From Prevotella sp. CAG:1185 (lineage in GTDB: Bacteria; Bacteroidota; Bacteroidia; Bacteroidales; Bacteroidaceae): a DNA stretch of 18,517 nucleotides. Shown here one piece after another: positions 1 through 7,505 of the stretch (position 1 is the first letter of the stretch; the number at the start of each line of letters is the position of its first letter). The position numbers and the translations under genes are program-made. Under the pieces are notes generated by a model that had not been told where the DNA came from, did not search any database, and worked only from the letters and a program-made list of their open reading frames with translations. The stretch spans positions 24,472 to 42,988 of the forward strand of contig HF992652.1 in assembly GCA_000436695.1 (NCBI GenBank), read 5' to 3'.

Positions 1-667
1 TCTGAACTCCAAACTGAGCAATCTCAAGGCTCTTCTTTGAATCAGAAGAAAGATAAGTTGCTGTAGCATATTCAGTAAGATAATTCTCACTGAACTTGTT
101 CAAATCTACTTTTCCAAAGTACTCAATAGCCTTTTCAAAACGGTTAGCAGTATAGAAGAAGTGACCTGCCTCTGCATCAACAGGATAATCAGGCTGAACA
201 GCACGCAGCTTCTCAAGCATCTCTACAGAAAGTTCCGGGCTACGTTTACGGTAAATGTTGGCATACTTGATGTAACCCTGAGGATTCTTAGGATCCATGA
301 CAGTTGCCTGCTGGTACCATGTTGCAGCAGCACCACCATCATTGCAGAAAACAGCAATATCACCCATGAGCAGATAACCTGCAGCATTTTTCTTATCGCG
401 GTCAATAGCCATTTCGGCATACTTCTTGGCATTAAGTGTATCTTTGATGTCAAGATATGCACGGCCAACTCCGGAGATAGCAACTGCATTCTTCTTGTTT
501 TCCTTAACAAAGTCCTTAACCTGATCCTTTGCAGCATCCGGATTGGCCTTGTTGTCAACTATAACTTTTGTAATGGCATCAATCTGTGACTGAACGTCCT
601 GTGCCATGATAGGAGCCGAGCACATAGTCATAACGGCTCCGGCCAATAAATATTTAATCGCATTCAT
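1..667 (-). CDS. TPR-repeat periplasmic protein, C-terminus cut by window edge
   Basis: Reading leftwards from an ATG at 667-665, an open frame of 222 codons runs to the window edge without a stop, so the C-terminus is missing. The N-terminus (MNAIKYLLAGAVMTMCSAPIMA, then QD) looks like a Sec signal peptide cleaved after Ala22, which places the protein in the periplasm or outer envelope. The rest is helical with tetratricopeptide-like spacing, for example around YLDIKDTLNAKKYAEMAIDR and GYIKYANIYRKRSPELSVEM, followed by a unit containing FEKAIEYFGKV. TPR proteins are protein-binding scaffolds and no enzyme motif is visible. It lies 107 bp after the PstS-like gene on the same strand, with no clear promoter or terminator between, so it is probably the distal gene of the exbB-tonB operon. 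Its partner and function are unknown. Confidence 0.8.
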   Translation of the reverse strand, partial: MNAIKYLLAGAVMTMCSAPIMAQDVQSQIDAITKVIVDNKANPDAAKDQVKDFVKENKKNAVAISGVGRAYLDIKDTLNAKKYAEMAIDRDKKNAAGYLLMGDIAVFCNDGGAAATWYQQATVMDPKNPQGYIKYANIYRKRSPELSVEMLEKLRAVQPDYPVDAEAGHFFYTANRFEKAIEYFGKVDLNKFSENYLTEYATATYLSSDSKKSLEIAQFGVQ

Positions 668-774
668 AGTCGTAATAATTTGATTGTAAATTATTTACTT
701 TAAATCTCACACTTTAAACCTATACTCGAATATTGCCGCCCTTTATTAATTAGACAGAGCAACAAAAGAAAGGT

Positions 775-1734
775 TTAATCATCGCCTACATTTACAGACC
801 TTATCGTGATATCTCCACGCACGGGCAACAAACCAGACTTAAAGATAATAAGCTGGCCTTTAGGCTGCTCTATGAAGTGAGCGAAGCCCCATGGAAGACC
901 ATTGATTGGGTCATTCAACAATGCATATATTGTTCTTACCAACGGATAGCGACCGTCAAGTAAGTATGCCTGGTAAGGTTTCCAACTGTTCATGGCTGTT
1001 GCCTTGTCGAACTTACTTACCGACATAACAGTAATATTCTTCTTGAATGTTGTGTTCGTGGTGTCGCGCTTGTCGTTCAACCAATTTGATCCGATTATTC
1101 CGATTGAATTTGGAGTTTTCTCAACATAGTCGATAACCTCCTTACTAGTGTTGGCTGCAACAATGTTAGGACTGTTGATTGGCTTTCCACCCAGAATAGA
1201 GTCAACACAGAAATGAACTGTACTCGACTTGCTGTTGTCGAAAACAACTAAAATATCTCCACGACTTGAACCAGGAACAATATCGCTCCATTTTTTTGCA
1301 TCACCGCTGAGCACACGCTTAATGTTGTTAACGGATATGCAAGAATCCTTGTTCTCCCTGTTTATGATGAGCGATAACCCGTCGTAAGCCAAAGGGATGG
1401 CAACCGGCAGGTAGCTACGGGCTTTAAGGTTCTCTAATTCTTTTTTTGTGAAATTTCTCGATGCTATAACCAACTGTAGACTATCATTCATCAGCATGTT
1501 TATCGCATCAAGCTCATTAGTATATATCGGAGTCAATTTTGCGTCACGATAAATACTCTCGAAGACTTGAATTTCTTCGTCGATAATAGGACTAAAACTT
1601 TCGTCAGAAGCGAACGTAATCGCTCCTGACGAATAAGTATCTGTTCTGCCGTTCTTGGGCTTGTCGGCACAATTGACCAACAGTCCAGACAGCAGTATCA
1701 ATCCTACTAAATTGTAGAACAGTTTTTTTCTCAT
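775..1734 (-). CDS. PstS-like substrate-binding lipoprotein in TonB operon
   Basis: This 319-residue protein belongs to the PstS-like periplasmic substrate-binding fold. It starts with a signal peptide of lipoprotein type, ending LLVNC with the lipid-bearing Cys at residue 22. The Asn just before the Cys is less usual than Gly, Ala or Ser. The mature part has features of phosphate-binding proteins: a GAITFASDESF start, an RNF segment near 90, LAYDGLSLIIN near 120 and a closing GFAHFIEQPKGQLIIFKSGLLP. No ABC permease or ATPase gene lies nearby, and the gene sits 9 bp after tonB, so it probably does not work as a normal Pst uptake receptor. Family knowledge would allow phosphate or another anion as ligand. 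A role in sensing or in helping TonB-dependent transport is inference from position only. Confidence 0.82.
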   Translation of the reverse strand: MRKKLFYNLVGLILLSGLLVNCADKPKNGRTDTYSSGAITFASDESFSPIIDEEIQVFESIYRDAKLTPIYTNELDAINMLMNDSLQLVIASRNFTKKELENLKARSYLPVAIPLAYDGLSLIINRENKDSCISVNNIKRVLSGDAKKWSDIVPGSSRGDILVVFDNSKSSTVHFCVDSILGGKPINSPNIVAANTSKEVIDYVEKTPNSIGIIGSNWLNDKRDTTNTTFKKNITVMSVSKFDKATAMNSWKPYQAYLLDGRYPLVRTIYALLNDPINGLPWGFAHFIEQPKGQLIIFKSGLLPVRGDITIRSVNVGDD

Positions 1735-1743
1735 ATCACAAAT

Positions 1744-2571
1744 TTATTGCAGTCTGAATGTTACCGGCAACGTAAATCTTACGTTAACAGATGCTCCGTT
1801 CTGCTTACCTGGAGTCCAATTTGGCATGTTGCTTACAACACGCACAGCCTCTTTGTCAAGAGACGGGTCAACAGACCTCAAGACTTTCACGTTAGAGATA
1901 GAGCCATTCTTACCTACAATGAACTGAACAATAACTTTACCCTGAATACCATTCTCTGCTGCCACAACAGGATATTTGATATTATCGTGCAGCCAAGACA
2001 TCAAAGCGCCCTGACCACCAGGGAATGAAGGCTGCTCCTCAACGACATCAAACACCTTGTTCTCCTCCTCATTCTTAGGAGGCTCAGGCTGAGCAATTTC
2101 TTCCTTGGCTTTGAGAACCTCACCGTCAATTTCGTCATTACCCACAACGGTGAATGCACCAATAGTAGTCTTTGTCTTCTGAAGATCTTCCTGAGTCTTC
2201 ATTTCTTCCTCAGGTTTTACCTCAGAGTCTTTCTTAATCACCGGAGCAGTAAACTTGATAGAGCTTTTTACTTTCTCTACAACTTTAGGCTGCTCAATTT
2301 TAGGTGCAGCTTTTTTCTTCTCTACTTTAGGAGTCTTGTCAATTTTTGACAACTCAACTGCAGTAGTTACCGCAACCTTCTGGTTAGCTTCAATAACATT
2401 CTTAATAGCTATAGCTGAAAAAATAGCAACAGCAGCAATAAGTACGATAATGATAGACCAAAGGTTACGTTTAGAAGTCCCCTTACGGAGTTTATAGGCT
2501 CCATAAGCTTGGTTCTTGCCCTCAAACACGAGGTCGCACCATGCATTAGATATTAAATCTATTTTTGACAT
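1744..2571 (-). CDS. tonB: TonB energy-transducing protein
   Basis: TonB carries energy from the ExbB-ExbD proton channel across the periplasm to outer-membrane receptors such as SusC-type transporters. This 275-residue copy begins with the Bacteroidetes-type cytoplasmic segment WCDLVFEGKNQAYGAYKLRK (about 12-31). A single membrane helix follows at about 38-60 (SIIIVLIAAVAIFSAIAI). Residues about 75-175 form a long Lys/Pro/Glu-rich linker that can span the periplasm. The C-terminal domain, about 185-275, starts with PSFPGGQGALMSWL and contains the usual YPVVAAENGIQGKVIVQFIV and ending VNVRFTLPVTFRLQ. It lies 30 bp after the second exbD and 9 bp before the PstS-like gene. All expected parts are present and nothing suggests damage. 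Confidence 0.95.
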   Translation of the reverse strand: MSKIDLISNAWCDLVFEGKNQAYGAYKLRKGTSKRNLWSIIIVLIAAVAIFSAIAIKNVIEANQKVAVTTAVELSKIDKTPKVEKKKAAPKIEQPKVVEKVKSSIKFTAPVIKKDSEVKPEEEMKTQEDLQKTKTTIGAFTVVGNDEIDGEVLKAKEEIAQPEPPKNEEENKVFDVVEEQPSFPGGQGALMSWLHDNIKYPVVAAENGIQGKVIVQFIVGKNGSISNVKVLRSVDPSLDKEAVRVVSNMPNWTPGKQNGASVNVRFTLPVTFRLQ

Positions 2572-2601
2572 TGTCTTTTCATTTTAAATGTTACTCAACG
2601 A

Positions 2602-3249
2602 TTACTTCACTCCTTTTTTAGTAAGAAGGCCTTTGTCTTCAGGAGTAATGTTATCGATGACATACTTACCTATACTGCAAATCTGCATTTCATCCAGAGC
2701 GTCAACCAGATTCTTGTAAGAAGCTGTGTCAGTAGCCTTGATGATGATGGTCAGAGTAGGAATCTTCTGTCCGTCAACTTCACCATTCTTCAACTTATCC
2801 AGTTCCTTATTATATACAGAATCCGGGTATTTAGCGGGATTGCTCAACTTTTTCTTGTCGAGATCAGCCTTAGCCTTCATGATTGTAGACACCGGAATGG
2901 TACCATCTTCAGTGACATGGTTGATGAGGACCTTACGAATACCGTCCTTACCCCAAGTTGTTTCTTTGAGGCATGACGGGTCATTGTAATTAGGAATACC
3001 TGCTACATAGTAAATTTTGTCGTTACCGGCTACGTAGATAGTAATAGTCTGCGAAGCTTTAGTAGCAGTTCTGTCCTCCTTGCTTACATTCTCATCGTTA
3101 CTCGGCATCGTCAGCTGCATAGTCTGAGGTTTGCTCAAAGACGTACACAGCATGAAGAATGTGATAAGAAGCATCATCATGTCCACCATAGGCGTGAAGT
3201 CCACGCGCAGGTCTACCTTCTTCTGTTTACTTACGTTCTTCTTTGCCAT
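2602..3249 (-). CDS. exbD: ExbD/TolR family protein (second copy)
   Basis: ExbD forms the proton-conducting core with ExbB and couples the proton motive force to TonB. This 215-residue protein has a short cytoplasmic basic N-terminus and one membrane helix at about 20-40 (MVDMMMLLITFFMLCTSL). Within it Asp23 matches the protonatable Asp that is essential in this family. The periplasmic part is longer than in the proteobacterial ExbD of about 140 residues, with an inserted charged region around 100-150 before the closing TLTIIIKATDTASYKNLVDALDEMQ motif. The gene starts 3 bp after the stop of the first exbD, so the two are probably translationally coupled and may form a heteromeric channel. Paired exbD genes are common in Bacteroidetes. 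Assignment to ExbD rather than TolR rests on the neighbouring tonB. Confidence 0.92.
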   Translation of the reverse strand: MAKKNVSKQKKVDLRVDFTPMVDMMMLLITFFMLCTSLSKPQTMQLTMPSNDENVSKEDRTATKASQTITIYVAGNDKIYYVAGIPNYNDPSCLKETTWGKDGIRKVLINHVTEDGTIPVSTIMKAKADLDKKKLSNPAKYPDSVYNKELDKLKNGEVDGQKIPTLTIIIKATDTASYKNLVDALDEMQICSIGKYVIDNITPEDKGLLTKKGVK

Positions 3250-3252
3250 GTC

Positions 3253-3864
3253 TTATTCCTCCACTTTTTTGTAAGAAGTGATAAGATAGTAACGGTTCTG
3301 ATTCATGTCCTGAAGTTCAGACATTACTTTCTTAATTACCTTATAAGGGGTTTTCTCATCAGCCTTGATAGCAAGTTTCATATCAGAGTTATTATCTGTA
3401 ACAGTTTTAACCCACATCTGGAACTCACTCATTCCGCCATCAATACTGTCAGTAGGAACACCCTTGTCTTTCTGATAGTTGTTCATCTGCGCAGCTCCCT
3501 GATTAAGGAAAGTTCCCATATCCTGCATAGATACACCGATATTGGTTGCGCTGCGAGAGTTTTTAATCTGAGTGCCATTAAGGCTCACACCAAACTGATC
3601 AGCCATAGTGGTAAGTGCGGCCTCCATATCACCGGGTTTATCCCAGCCCAGGAACACCTTGCCTCTATTGTCAATCAGAATGCTCAAGACGTCCTTCTCT
3701 GGAACTTTGATCTCCGATACTGAGCCCGGCGTAACGACCTTAACTGCCTCATTCTTTACGAATGTTGATGTCAACATAAAGAATGTAAGCAAGAGGACCA
3801 TCACGTCACTCATAGGAGTCATGTCGATCCAGATTGATTTTTTCTTAATTTTTACTTTACCCAT
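3253..3864 (-). CDS. exbD: ExbD/TolR family protein (first copy)
   Basis: This is the first of two adjacent ExbD-type subunits, 203 residues long. Its N-terminus KKKSIWIDMTPMSDVMVLLL carries the family signature, with Asp20 in the membrane helix (about 18-37) as the expected proton-carrying residue. The periplasmic region contains an ILIDNRGKVFLGW strand typical of the fold and ends with KLAIKADEKTPYKVIKKVMS, the usual C-terminal module. A middle insert (about 85-150) makes it longer than the classic 140-residue ExbD. It shares little sequence with the following copy beyond the helix and C-terminal module, which argues for old divergence rather than recent duplication. It lies 29 bp after exbB and 3 bp before the second exbD. 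Confidence 0.92.
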   Translation of the reverse strand: MGKVKIKKKSIWIDMTPMSDVMVLLLTFFMLTSTFVKNEAVKVVTPGSVSEIKVPEKDVLSILIDNRGKVFLGWDKPGDMEAALTTMADQFGVSLNGTQIKNSRSATNIGVSMQDMGTFLNQGAAQMNNYQKDKGVPTDSIDGGMSEFQMWVKTVTDNNSDMKLAIKADEKTPYKVIKKVMSELQDMNQNRYYLITSYKKVEE

Positions 3865-3893
3865 AGTAATAAAATTTTAAAGGGTTAGTAAAA

Positions 3894-4727
3894 TTAAGCT
3901 TCGTCTGCGTGACTGGCTTCGTATGTCTGAGCAATTGAATAACCAACCTCATCAAGGGCGTATGTCAGCTTGTCAATCTTGTTTGTGAATGTGTTATAAG
4001 AAATAACAGCACACCAAGAAGTCAAAATACCGAATGCGGTGTTGATCAAAGCCTCAGAAATACCTGTAGACAATGCCAAAGAGTCACCACCACCACCAGC
4101 AGCCAAAGCCTGGAATGAACGGATCATACCGATAACGGTACCGAGAAGTCCGGTAAGTGTACCAAGAGTTACGATAGTTGCAAGAATCGGGAGGTTCATC
4201 TGCAGTGTAGGCATCTCAAGCTGAGTAGCCTCTTCGTGAGCCTGCTGAATCTTAGCAACCTTCTGTGCTTTCTTCAGACCGCTAGTAGCCTCCATCTCTT
4301 TGTATGCGCGGATAGAAGCAGAAACTACGTTAGCAACAGAACCTCTCTGCTTGTCGCAGATGCGCTGAGCCTCAGCGAAGTCACCTTTTGTAACAGCAGC
4401 TTTTACACTAGCAACGAATTTAGCAAGAGAACCTGTACCGAAAGCAGAACGAAGAGCAATCCAACGCTCGATGCTCAATGCGATAACGGTGAGAAGCAAT
4501 GTCTGGATAACAGGCACGATTACACCACCTTTGTAAATTGTTCCGAGCAAGTTCAGAGGGTGACCTGCAGGATCGTTACCAGCGAAGTTTGAAACATTAC
4601 CAAGAATGAACTTGAAAATGCACAATGCAATAATGAAACATACAACGATAACCCAGATCGCTGCTCTAATACCTTGGAAGCCCTGATTTTTCTTTTTAGG
4701 GCTTACTGCTTTTTGTGTAGTTGCCAT
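3894..4727 (-). CDS. exbB: ExbB / MotA-TolQ-ExbB proton channel protein
   Basis: ExbB surrounds the ExbD helices to form the proton channel that powers TonB. This 277-residue protein has a basic N-terminus and a first hydrophobic helix at about 22-44. A second segment at about 68-88 (IVPVIQTLLLTVIALSIERW) is followed by a cytoplasmic domain. The last two helices, about 178-203 and 220-245, contain the family motif LATIVTLGTLTGLLGTVIGM followed by a run of small residues and ISEALINTAFGILTS. The Bacteroidetes form has an extra N-terminal helix compared with the three-helix proteobacterial protein, and that is seen here. It is the first gene of the apparent exbB-exbD-exbD-tonB operon, with a leader of about 110 bases between the proposed promoter and the ATG. 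Confidence 0.94.
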   Translation of the reverse strand: MATTQKAVSPKKKNQGFQGIRAAIWVIVVCFIIALCIFKFILGNVSNFAGNDPAGHPLNLLGTIYKGGVIVPVIQTLLLTVIALSIERWIALRSAFGTGSLAKFVASVKAAVTKGDFAEAQRICDKQRGSVANVVSASIRAYKEMEATSGLKKAQKVAKIQQAHEEATQLEMPTLQMNLPILATIVTLGTLTGLLGTVIGMIRSFQALAAGGGGDSLALSTGISEALINTAFGILTSWCAVISYNTFTNKIDKLTYALDEVGYSIAQTYEASHADEA

Positions 4728-4798
4728 AATTTTGAATTTAAATTTAGTTATTAATAATTTAAGTTATAAAGTTCCTAATTTACGAGATTATTGTATTC

Positions 4799-4825
4799 TT
4801 AAGCATGTAAATTTAAGCATGTAAA
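4799..4825. repeat. 13-bp direct repeat in exbB leader
   Basis: TTAAGCATGTAAA occurs twice, at 4799-4811 and 4813-4825, with one base between the copies. The 14-bp period is not an integral number of helical turns. It lies between the proposed exbB promoter and the exbB start, so it would be part of the leader RNA. A regulator-binding or RNA role is only a guess. Confidence 0.6.
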
Positions 4826-4847
4826 CAAGATCCCAAATAAGACTGTA

Positions 4848-4855
4848 CAAAGATA
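4848..4855 (-). promoter_or_regulatory. Probable -7 box of the exbB operon promoter
   Basis: Read on the minus strand this is TATCTTTG, a full match to the Bacteroidetes -7 consensus TAnnTTTG. No convincing TTTG -33 box lies 19 bp upstream, where the sequence reads TCTT, so strength cannot be judged. Transcription would start near 4841 and leave a leader of about 110 bases, containing the direct repeat at 4799-4825. Confidence 0.55.
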
Positions 4856-4955
4856 ACAATTAATGAGCAATAAGAAGATTTATTAATAAGTTTTAACAGC
4901 GATTTGTCCGTTTTTTATACTAAAATCCTACTGTGCAATCGTTATCTCAAACAAT

Positions 4956-6149
4956 TTATTTAAGTTTTGCCAATGCTTCTTTTATTCTTTTCATTGCCTC
5001 ACATATATTCTCGTCGCTTGTGGCATAGCTCATGCGGAAACAATCCGGATCGCCAAAGGCATCACCGGCAACCGTGGCTACGTGAGCTACTTCAAGCAGA
5101 TACATTGCAAGGTCGGTAGAAGTGTTGATAACTCGTCCGTCGCAACTCTTGCCGAAGAAGTTGCTGCATTTCGGGAACAGATAGAAAGCTCCTTCCGGAA
5201 CGTTCACCTCAAGTCCAGGTATTTCCTTAGCCAATTTGACTATGAGGTCGCGGCGGCGCTGGAATGCCTGGCGCATTGTCTCGACACATTCCTGTGAAGC
5301 GGTGTAAGCCTCAACGGCAGCCTTCTGGCTGACTGAACAAGGTCCGCTGGTGTACTGTCCCTGCAGTTTGTTGCATCCTTTTACTATCCATTCAGGCGCT
5401 GCGATATATCCTATGCGCCATCCTGTCATTGCGTAAGCCTTTGACACGCCGTTAACGAGGATTGTTCTTTCCTTCATTCCCGGAGCAAGAGCTATGCTGT
5501 GATGCTTTCCTATATAGTTGATATGCTCATAAATTTCGTCAGAGATTACATAAAGGTCTTCATGCTTTGTTATAACCTCAGCCAGGCCATTGAGTTCTTC
5601 TTCTGAATAAACGCTGCCGGTAGGATTGCTCGGCGAGCACAATATCAGCATTTTGGTCTTGGGAGTGATGGCAGCCTCGAGCTGTTCAGGAGTAATCTTG
5701 AAGTTCTGGTCGAATCCGGCCTCAATTATCACAGGCTCGCCTCCGGCAAGTTTCACCATCTGAGGATAGCTTACCCAATAAGGTGCGGGTATGATAACTT
5801 CATCACCGTCGTTGACAAGTGCCATAACTGCGTTGCATACACTTTGCTTTGCTCCATTAGACACAAGAATCTCGTTTGGAGAATAATCAAGGCCGTTCTC
5901 GTTTTTAAGCTTAGCCGCGATAGCTTCTCTCAAGTCCATGTATCCCGGTACGGGAGAATATTTAGAGAAGTTGTTGTCAACAGCCTTCTTAGCTGCCTCT
6001 TTTATATGTTCAGGTGTGTTGAAGTCAGGTTCGCCGACGCTCATGTTGATAACATCGATACCCTGTGCTTTCATCTCACTGCTTTTCTGAGACATTGCGA
6101 GAGTGGCCGAAGGAGCCAGTCGATTAAGACGGTTTGAAAGTTGTGCCAT
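4956..6149 (-). CDS. aspC: Class I/II aminotransferase, aspartate aminotransferase type
   Basis: This pyridoxal-phosphate enzyme should move an amino group between aspartate and 2-oxoglutarate in the cytoplasm, linking nitrogen and carbon metabolism. Counting from ATG 6149 it has 397 residues, normal for the subgroup Ib (Thermus/Bacillus-like) enzymes. The visible signature residues are NPTG at 175-178, Asp204 in SDEIY for the cofactor nitrogen, the Schiff-base lysine Lys237 in SKAYAMTGWR, and Arg372 in FRMSYATS for substrate carboxylate. The frame is open upstream to a TTG at 6176. I reject that start because it lies inside the promoter box at 6174-6181 and because family N-termini align with MAQLSNRL. 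It appears to be a single-gene transcript. Substrate range (Asp, Tyr or other) cannot be fixed from sequence, so the symbol is tentative. Confidence 0.9.
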   Translation of the reverse strand: MAQLSNRLNRLAPSATLAMSQKSSEMKAQGIDVINMSVGEPDFNTPEHIKEAAKKAVDNNFSKYSPVPGYMDLREAIAAKLKNENGLDYSPNEILVSNGAKQSVCNAVMALVNDGDEVIIPAPYWVSYPQMVKLAGGEPVIIEAGFDQNFKITPEQLEAAITPKTKMLILCSPSNPTGSVYSEEELNGLAEVITKHEDLYVISDEIYEHINYIGKHHSIALAPGMKERTILVNGVSKAYAMTGWRIGYIAAPEWIVKGCNKLQGQYTSGPCSVSQKAAVEAYTASQECVETMRQAFQRRRDLIVKLAKEIPGLEVNVPEGAFYLFPKCSNFFGKSCDGRVINTSTDLAMYLLEVAHVATVAGDAFGDPDCFRMSYATSDENICEAMKRIKEALAKLK

Positions 6150-6173
6150 AGTTATATTAAATTTATGTTCCTG

Positions 6174-6181
6174 CAAAATTA
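6174..6181 (-). promoter_or_regulatory. -7 box of the aminotransferase promoter
   Basis: On the minus strand this reads TAATTTTG, a perfect TAnnTTTG box, placed about 25 bp before the ATG at 6149. The base run 19 bp upstream is only TTTT, so the -33 element is weak. Its position decides against the TTG start at 6176. Confidence 0.65.
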
Positions 6182-6269
6182 AACAATTAATTCGTTCTAT
6201 AAAAATAAATGATGTTATATTTTTGTTCCAAATACTAAAATGATTTTTTTACGAACACTTTTTTTACAA

Positions 6270-7478
6270 TTACAAATGAAGCGTATGTCCCATGCGGTCC
6301 TTTTTCGTCTTCAGATACTTGTAATCATATTCGTTAGGTGTCACTTCGATTGGAACATTCTCTACAATTTCAAGGCCGTAAGCCTCCAGGCCGACGCGCT
6401 TTGTGGGATTATTTGTCAAAAGGCGCATTTTGTGCACACCGAGATGACGCAGCATCTGCGCGCCACAGCCGTAGTCGCGCTCGTCGGGCTTGAAGCCAAG
6501 ATGGATGTTGGCATCAACAGTGTCGAGCCCCTCTTCCTGCAGTTTGTAAGCCTCTATCTTGTTCATCAATCCTATGCCTCGTCCTTCCTGCTGCATATAT
6601 ATTATGACGCCCTTTCCTTCTTTCTCGATCATCTGCATTGCCTTGTGCAACTGCTGTCCGCAGTCGCAGCGCTTGCTGCCGAAGATATCGCCTGTAGCAC
6701 ACGAAGAGTGTACACGCACGAGCACCGGCTCATCTTCCTTCCACTCGCCCTTTATCAATGCCATGTGCTCAAGACCGCTGCTTGTCTGGCGGAACGGAAC
6801 GAGCTTGAAATGTCCGTACTCCGTAGGCATATCCACAGTTGCGCCAACACTAATCAGCGACTCGCGCTGCAGTCTGTATGCGATAAGATCCTTTATGGTT
6901 ATAACCTTAAGGTCATATTTCCCGGCAAATTCAACGAGCTGCGGCAGACGTGCCATCGTACCGTCGTCGTTCATTATCTCCATGAGAGCACCGGCAGGAT
7001 AAAGTCCTGACAGTTTGCAGAGGTCTATGGCGGCCTCGGTATGTCCGCTGCGTCTCAGCACTCCGTTGTCCTGTGCATAAAGGGGATTCACATGACCGGG
7101 ACGGCCGAACGTCTGCGGTGTCGATTCAGGATCTGCCAGGGCCTTTATCGTCTCAGCCCTGTCATGAGCCGACACTCCGGTAGAGCAGCCGTCGAGCTTA
7201 TCTATCGTAACCGTGAACGGCGTGCCGAGCATAGACGTGTTTTCAACCACCTGACGCGGCAGGTCGAGCTCGTCGCAACGGCTTATGGTTATGGGCGCAC
7301 ACAGCACGCCACGGGCATGTTTCAGCATGAAATTAACTTTTTCAGCTGTTATCTTTTCAGCGGCAATGATAAGATCTCCCTCGTTTTCGCGGTCTTCATC
7401 GTCAACTACGATGACGAACTTACCGTTTTTGAAGTCTTCAAGAGCCTCCTCAATTGTATTAATTTTTAAATTTTCCAT
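6270..7478 (-). CDS. ribBA: Bifunctional RibBA: DHBP synthase / GTP cyclohydrolase II
   Basis: This 402-residue fused enzyme makes both starting blocks of riboflavin. Residues about 1-205 are the RibB domain, which turns ribulose 5-phosphate into 3,4-dihydroxy-2-butanone 4-phosphate. It shows DDEDRENEGDL (26-36) for metal and substrate binding, VSAHDRAETI (102-111) and RSGHTEAAIDLC (143-154). Residues about 206-402 are the RibA domain, which opens GTP. It holds the zinc cysteines Cys260, Cys271 and Cys273 in the SSCATGDIFGSKRCDCG segment, and QQEGRGIGL (296-304). Both halves look catalytically complete. The gene starts 27 bp after the stop of the LptF/LptG-type permease on the same strand, so co-transcription is likely. 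No FMN riboswitch is visible before it. No clear terminator follows. Confidence 0.97.
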   Translation of the reverse strand: MENLKINTIEEALEDFKNGKFVIVVDDEDRENEGDLIIAAEKITAEKVNFMLKHARGVLCAPITISRCDELDLPRQVVENTSMLGTPFTVTIDKLDGCSTGVSAHDRAETIKALADPESTPQTFGRPGHVNPLYAQDNGVLRRSGHTEAAIDLCKLSGLYPAGALMEIMNDDGTMARLPQLVEFAGKYDLKVITIKDLIAYRLQRESLISVGATVDMPTEYGHFKLVPFRQTSSGLEHMALIKGEWKEDEPVLVRVHSSCATGDIFGSKRCDCGQQLHKAMQMIEKEGKGVIIYMQQEGRGIGLMNKIEAYKLQEEGLDTVDANIHLGFKPDERDYGCGAQMLRHLGVHKMRLLTNNPTKRVGLEAYGLEIVENVPIEVTPNEYDYKYLKTKKDRMGHTLHL

Positions 7479-7505
7479 AATCAGCGTTTACCTTATTTAT
7501 ATATA

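Noticed and set aside
161..589. Plus-strand open frame of 142 codons inside the first gene
   Set aside because: The minus-strand frame has a signal peptide, TPR-like repeats and operon context. The plus-strand product has none.
6150..6176. TTG start that would lengthen the aminotransferase by nine residues
   Set aside because: The TTG is part of the TAATTTTG promoter box at 6174-6181, and the ATG at 6149 gives the usual family N-terminus.
7479..7505. FMN riboswitch or separate promoter before ribBA
   Set aside because: Only 27 bp separate ribBA from the permease gene, which is too short for the riboswitch, and no TAnnTTTG box is present in the gap.
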